From the NCBI RefSeq assembly GCF_028473145.1, contig NZ_CP092370.1, positions 930,001-994,000 on the forward strand: a stretch of 64,000 nucleotides of DNA. Reading direction: 5' to 3'. This stretch comes from Flavobacterium sp. CBA20B-1. Lineage in GTDB: Bacteria; Bacteroidota; Bacteroidia; Flavobacteriales; Flavobacteriaceae. The notes beneath the pieces are model-generated. The model did not search any database, was not told where the DNA came from, and saw only the letters and a program-made list of their open reading frames with translations. Positions 63,889-64,000 of the stretch are shown here, piece by piece. The translations under genes were made by a program, and so were the position numbers. Position 1 is the stretch's first letter; the number at the start of each line of letters is the position of its first letter.

Positions 63889-64000
63889 TTATTTAAGTGC
63901 ATCGTATATCACTTGCTGAATGTCTTCACGGGTATTGGCTTTTGAAAGCTTATTTTCATCGGCATTGGGATAGGTTCGGTTAGATAAAAAAACATAAATT
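63889..64000 (-). CDS. C-terminal end of a probable GH3/serine-hydrolase fusion protein (partial)
   Basis: The frame enters from the right edge and ends at a TAA, giving YVFLSNRTYPNADENKLSKA and then NTREDIQQVIYDALK. The FLSNRxYP motif closes beta-lactamase-family domains. From memory, the gene next to bshA in flavobacteria encodes an N-acetylglucosaminidase (family GH3) fused to such a domain, and this fits. Its upstream part is outside the window. Confidence 0.65.
   Translation of the reverse strand, partial: IYVFLSNRTYPNADENKLSKANTREDIQQVIYDALK

Overview
The window reads as the chromosome of a low-GC member of the Flavobacteriaceae (Bacteroidota). The evidence is one complete rRNA operon with flavobacterial 16S and 23S sequence, Bacteroidota-type promoters (TTTG-N19-TAnnTTTG), A-rich leaders without Shine-Dalgarno sequences, gliding genes gldF and gldG, the type IX secretion gene porQ plus a cargo protein with the matching C-terminal domain, and bacillithiol genes (bshA, ytxJ). 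I cannot name the species; a Flavobacterium/Myroides-like genus is likely. There is no prophage, insertion sequence or CRISPR array. Most of the window is housekeeping.

Layout: 1-3.7 kb holds a btuF-like binding protein, pyrF and prfA. 3.8-10.1 kb is a ribonucleotide reductase locus: a B12-dependent class II enzyme (nrdJ) on the minus strand, then a divergent class I pair (nrdB, nrdA) preceded by a cobalamin riboswitch, so B12 should shut off the B12-independent enzyme when the B12-dependent one can work. nrdJ carries a single-base frameshift in an A9 tract. 10.1-12.7 kb has a glutaminyl cyclase, the SRP RNA and a repeat-rich spacer. 12.7-18.2 kb is the rRNA operon on the minus strand (16S, tRNA-Ile, an aberrant tRNA-Ala-like gene, 23S, 5S), ending in a duplicated terminator/palindrome module.

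18.6-33.7 kb holds an SSS transporter, ilvE, a three-gene set ending in mnmD, the divergent oxyR/dps pair, dnaN, gldG-gldF, a SAM hydrolase, phoH and ytxJ. 33.8-38.8 kb has clpB and ettA. 38.8-47.4 kb is a nine-gene surface-glycan cluster (GT2, GT9, WaaE-like, Kdo-kinase-like, DUF5672, two GT4 and two tandem RfaS/CgeB-like paralogues). 47.4-64 kb holds a beta-helix lipoprotein, purL with an in-frame seven-residue insertion, a PQQ-type sugar dehydrogenase, fabV, a DUF445 protein, a frameshifted MFS transporter, cmk, porQ, a T9SS cargo protein, bshA and the end of a probable GH3/serine hydrolase gene.

The observations most worth checking are: (1) the riboswitch-controlled reductase swap with a probable dimanganese (class Id) enzyme; (2) the spacer tRNA with alanine identity but an ACA anticodon in a tight GC-rich hairpin; (3) GC-rich palindromes recurring in the 16S, tRNA, 23S, spacer and trailer of one rRNA operon; (4) the small in-frame insertion in purL; (5) a 34-nt inverted repeat bracketing the 23S gene with a third, competing copy.
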